This document shows, piece by piece, positions 4,943 to 5,592 of a DNA stretch of 5,592 nt (positions are counted from its first letter, which is position 1; the number at the start of each line of letters is the position of its first letter). The translations under genes were made by a program, and so were the position numbers. Source of the DNA: Candidatus Thorarchaeota archaeon. GTDB taxonomy: Archaea; Asgardarchaeota; Thorarchaeia; Thorarchaeales; Thorarchaeaceae. Location of the stretch: NCBI GenBank assembly GCA_016840965.1, contig JAEORI010000362.1, forward strand, positions 1 to 5,592. Reading direction: 5' to 3'. Below the pieces are notes generated by a model. It worked only from the letters and a program-made list of their open reading frames with translations. It was not told the origin of the DNA and made no database searches.

Positions 4943-5380
4943 ATGCGGCTTGATCCTATTGACTCTCAGATAATAGCAATGCTCCAGAATGATGGTCGTC
5001 GGTCCTTTAGTGAGATTGCTGATACTGTGGGAAGAACTGAAGTCACAATTCGACGACGAGTTAAGAGACTCATTGATGAGGGGTATATCAAGCGTTTTAC
5101 AGTAGTACTGGACCCTCTAAAGATTGGACGGAAAATACGTGCAGTCATTCGTGTCAAGACCGCGATGAAAGAAGCAGCTGTGATTTCCAAGAAACTCAGG
5201 GAATTCCAAGAAGTCAATGAAGCTTATTTTCTAGATGGAGCCTGTGGTCTGATGATTATGGTGACAGTCGATGATCTCACTGAATTAAAGGCATTTCTTG
5301 AAACACGTCTTGGACGTATCCCTGGTGTTGGTGATGCTGAAACCTGTATCGTACTTGAAGAAATCAAATCTGCTTTCTAG
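4943..5380 (+). CDS. Lrp/AsnC-family transcriptional regulator
   Basis: The 145-residue protein has the family's usual length and architecture. An N-terminal winged helix-turn-helix begins with the typical LDPIDSQIIAMLQNDGRRSF (3-22) and has its recognition helix around TEVTIRRRVKRLIDEG (32-47). It is joined through FTVVLDPLKIG (52-62) to a C-terminal RAM effector/oligomerisation domain (about 65-142) with the beta-alpha-beta-beta-alpha-beta pattern. Such proteins bind DNA as dimers to hexadecamers and respond to amino acids or other small molecules. The RAM segment reads YFLDGACGLMIMV (95-107), with a GACG turn where GxxD is frequent, so the effector may differ; this is an inference. The N-terminus matches the family start at the ATG, although only a weak GTGG precedes it. 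The JAMM gene follows after 18 bases, and regulator and protease are probably cotranscribed. Confidence 0.95.
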   Translation: MRLDPIDSQIIAMLQNDGRRSFSEIADTVGRTEVTIRRRVKRLIDEGYIKRFTVVLDPLKIGRKIRAVIRVKTAMKEAAVISKKLREFQEVNEAYFLDGACGLMIMVTVDDLTELKAFLETRLGRIPGVGDAETCIVLEEIKSAF

Positions 5381-5386
5381 ATTACT

Positions 5387-5392
5387 GGAGGT
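5387..5392 (+). promoter_or_regulatory. Strong Shine-Dalgarno site for the JAMM gene
   Basis: GGAGGT is a perfect match to the archaeal anti-Shine-Dalgarno sequence and lies six bases before the ATG at 5399, within the 18-base gap after the Lrp gene. It fixes the start of the following short, truncated reading frame and indicates efficient translation. Confidence 0.75.
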
Positions 5393-5398
5393 CTTTTG

Positions 5399-5592
5399 AT
5401 GCAGTATTTACTGCATCTCTCGGACCAGCAGCTAGTTAAACTTCATCACCACGCTGAAACAAGCCTACCTCATGAGGCGGCAGCGCTTCTTTTTGGAATA
5501 GTGTCAGATCAATCAATCATTGTCAATCGCATCGAACTAATGCACAATGAGGCATCTTCTAGCACAATATCATTCACGGTCAATCCTGAGGA
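5399..5592 (+). CDS. JAMM/MPN (JAB) domain protein, N-terminal part, cut by the window end
   Basis: Sixty-four codons plus two bases are visible. The product starts MQYLLHLSDQQLVKLHHHAE, then SLPHEAAALLFG (22-33), a beta strand IIVNRIEL (40-47) and HNEASSSTISFTVNPE (49-64). PxEAxALLFG near the N-terminus, followed by an N and a SxxSFTVxPE segment, is the usual opening of JAMM/MPN+ metalloproteases such as the small archaeal AF2198 type. Glu26 would be the catalytic glutamate. The diagnostic HxH...SxxD zinc motif would lie beyond the window, so activity cannot be judged. JAMM enzymes remove ubiquitin-like or SAMP proteins from targets; others act in sulfur-carrier processing during cysteine or cofactor synthesis. 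The perfect ribosome binding site and 18-base gap place it in an operon with the Lrp regulator. Confidence 0.75.
   Translation, partial: MQYLLHLSDQQLVKLHHHAETSLPHEAAALLFGIVSDQSIIVNRIELMHNEASSSTISFTVNPE

Overview
The window looks like chromosomal DNA of an archaeon. The evidence is the gene set: an MvhD/FlpD-type iron-sulfur subunit, an HD-superfamily phosphohydrolase of a type common in archaea, an Lrp/AsnC regulator and a JAMM/MPN protein resembling the small archaeal type. Promoter architecture agrees: TATA-like boxes (often with purine/A-rich BRE-like flanks) lie about 25-30 bases ahead of plausible transcription starts, alongside GGAGGT/GGTGA-type ribosome binding sites. A beta-oxidation-type acyl-CoA dehydrogenase next to an Hdr-like ferredoxin protein, a free-standing MvhD and a JAMM protein would suit an Asgard archaeon (Thorarchaeia-like), or alternatively an Archaeoglobus-like or other heterotrophic archaeon. 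That placement is inference from gene content only.

Left part (1-2480, + strand): the 3' part of a protein with two [4Fe-4S] motifs, open at the window edge. After 91 bases holding a perfect 18-bp dyad and a TATA-like box come an MCAD-like acyl-CoA dehydrogenase and, 20 bases later, a small cupin. The last two look like one transcript. The dehydrogenase would pass electrons to an electron-transferring flavoprotein, and the ferredoxin protein could be part of the route onward.

Middle (2481-3745): a convergent 117-base spacer with T-tracts, a Cys-rich DUF3795-type gene on the - strand, a 260-base divergent promoter region rich in inverted repeats, and mvhD on the + strand. MvhD normally delivers electrons to HdrA in electron-bifurcating complexes, yet no hydrogenase or complete Hdr genes accompany it here.

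Right part (3746-5592, + strand): a 244-base spacer, an HD-domain phosphohydrolase, a 134-base spacer with a strong TATA box, then an Lrp/AsnC regulator followed after 18 bases by the N-terminal part of a JAMM/MPN metalloprotease-like protein that runs off the window.

I see no mobile element, CRISPR array, tRNA or rRNA, and no gene-free stretch over 300 bases. No clearly new system is visible. The points most worth following are the possible acyl-CoA/Hdr-type electron-transfer link, the orphan mvhD with its dyad-rich upstream region, and the Lrp-JAMM gene pair.
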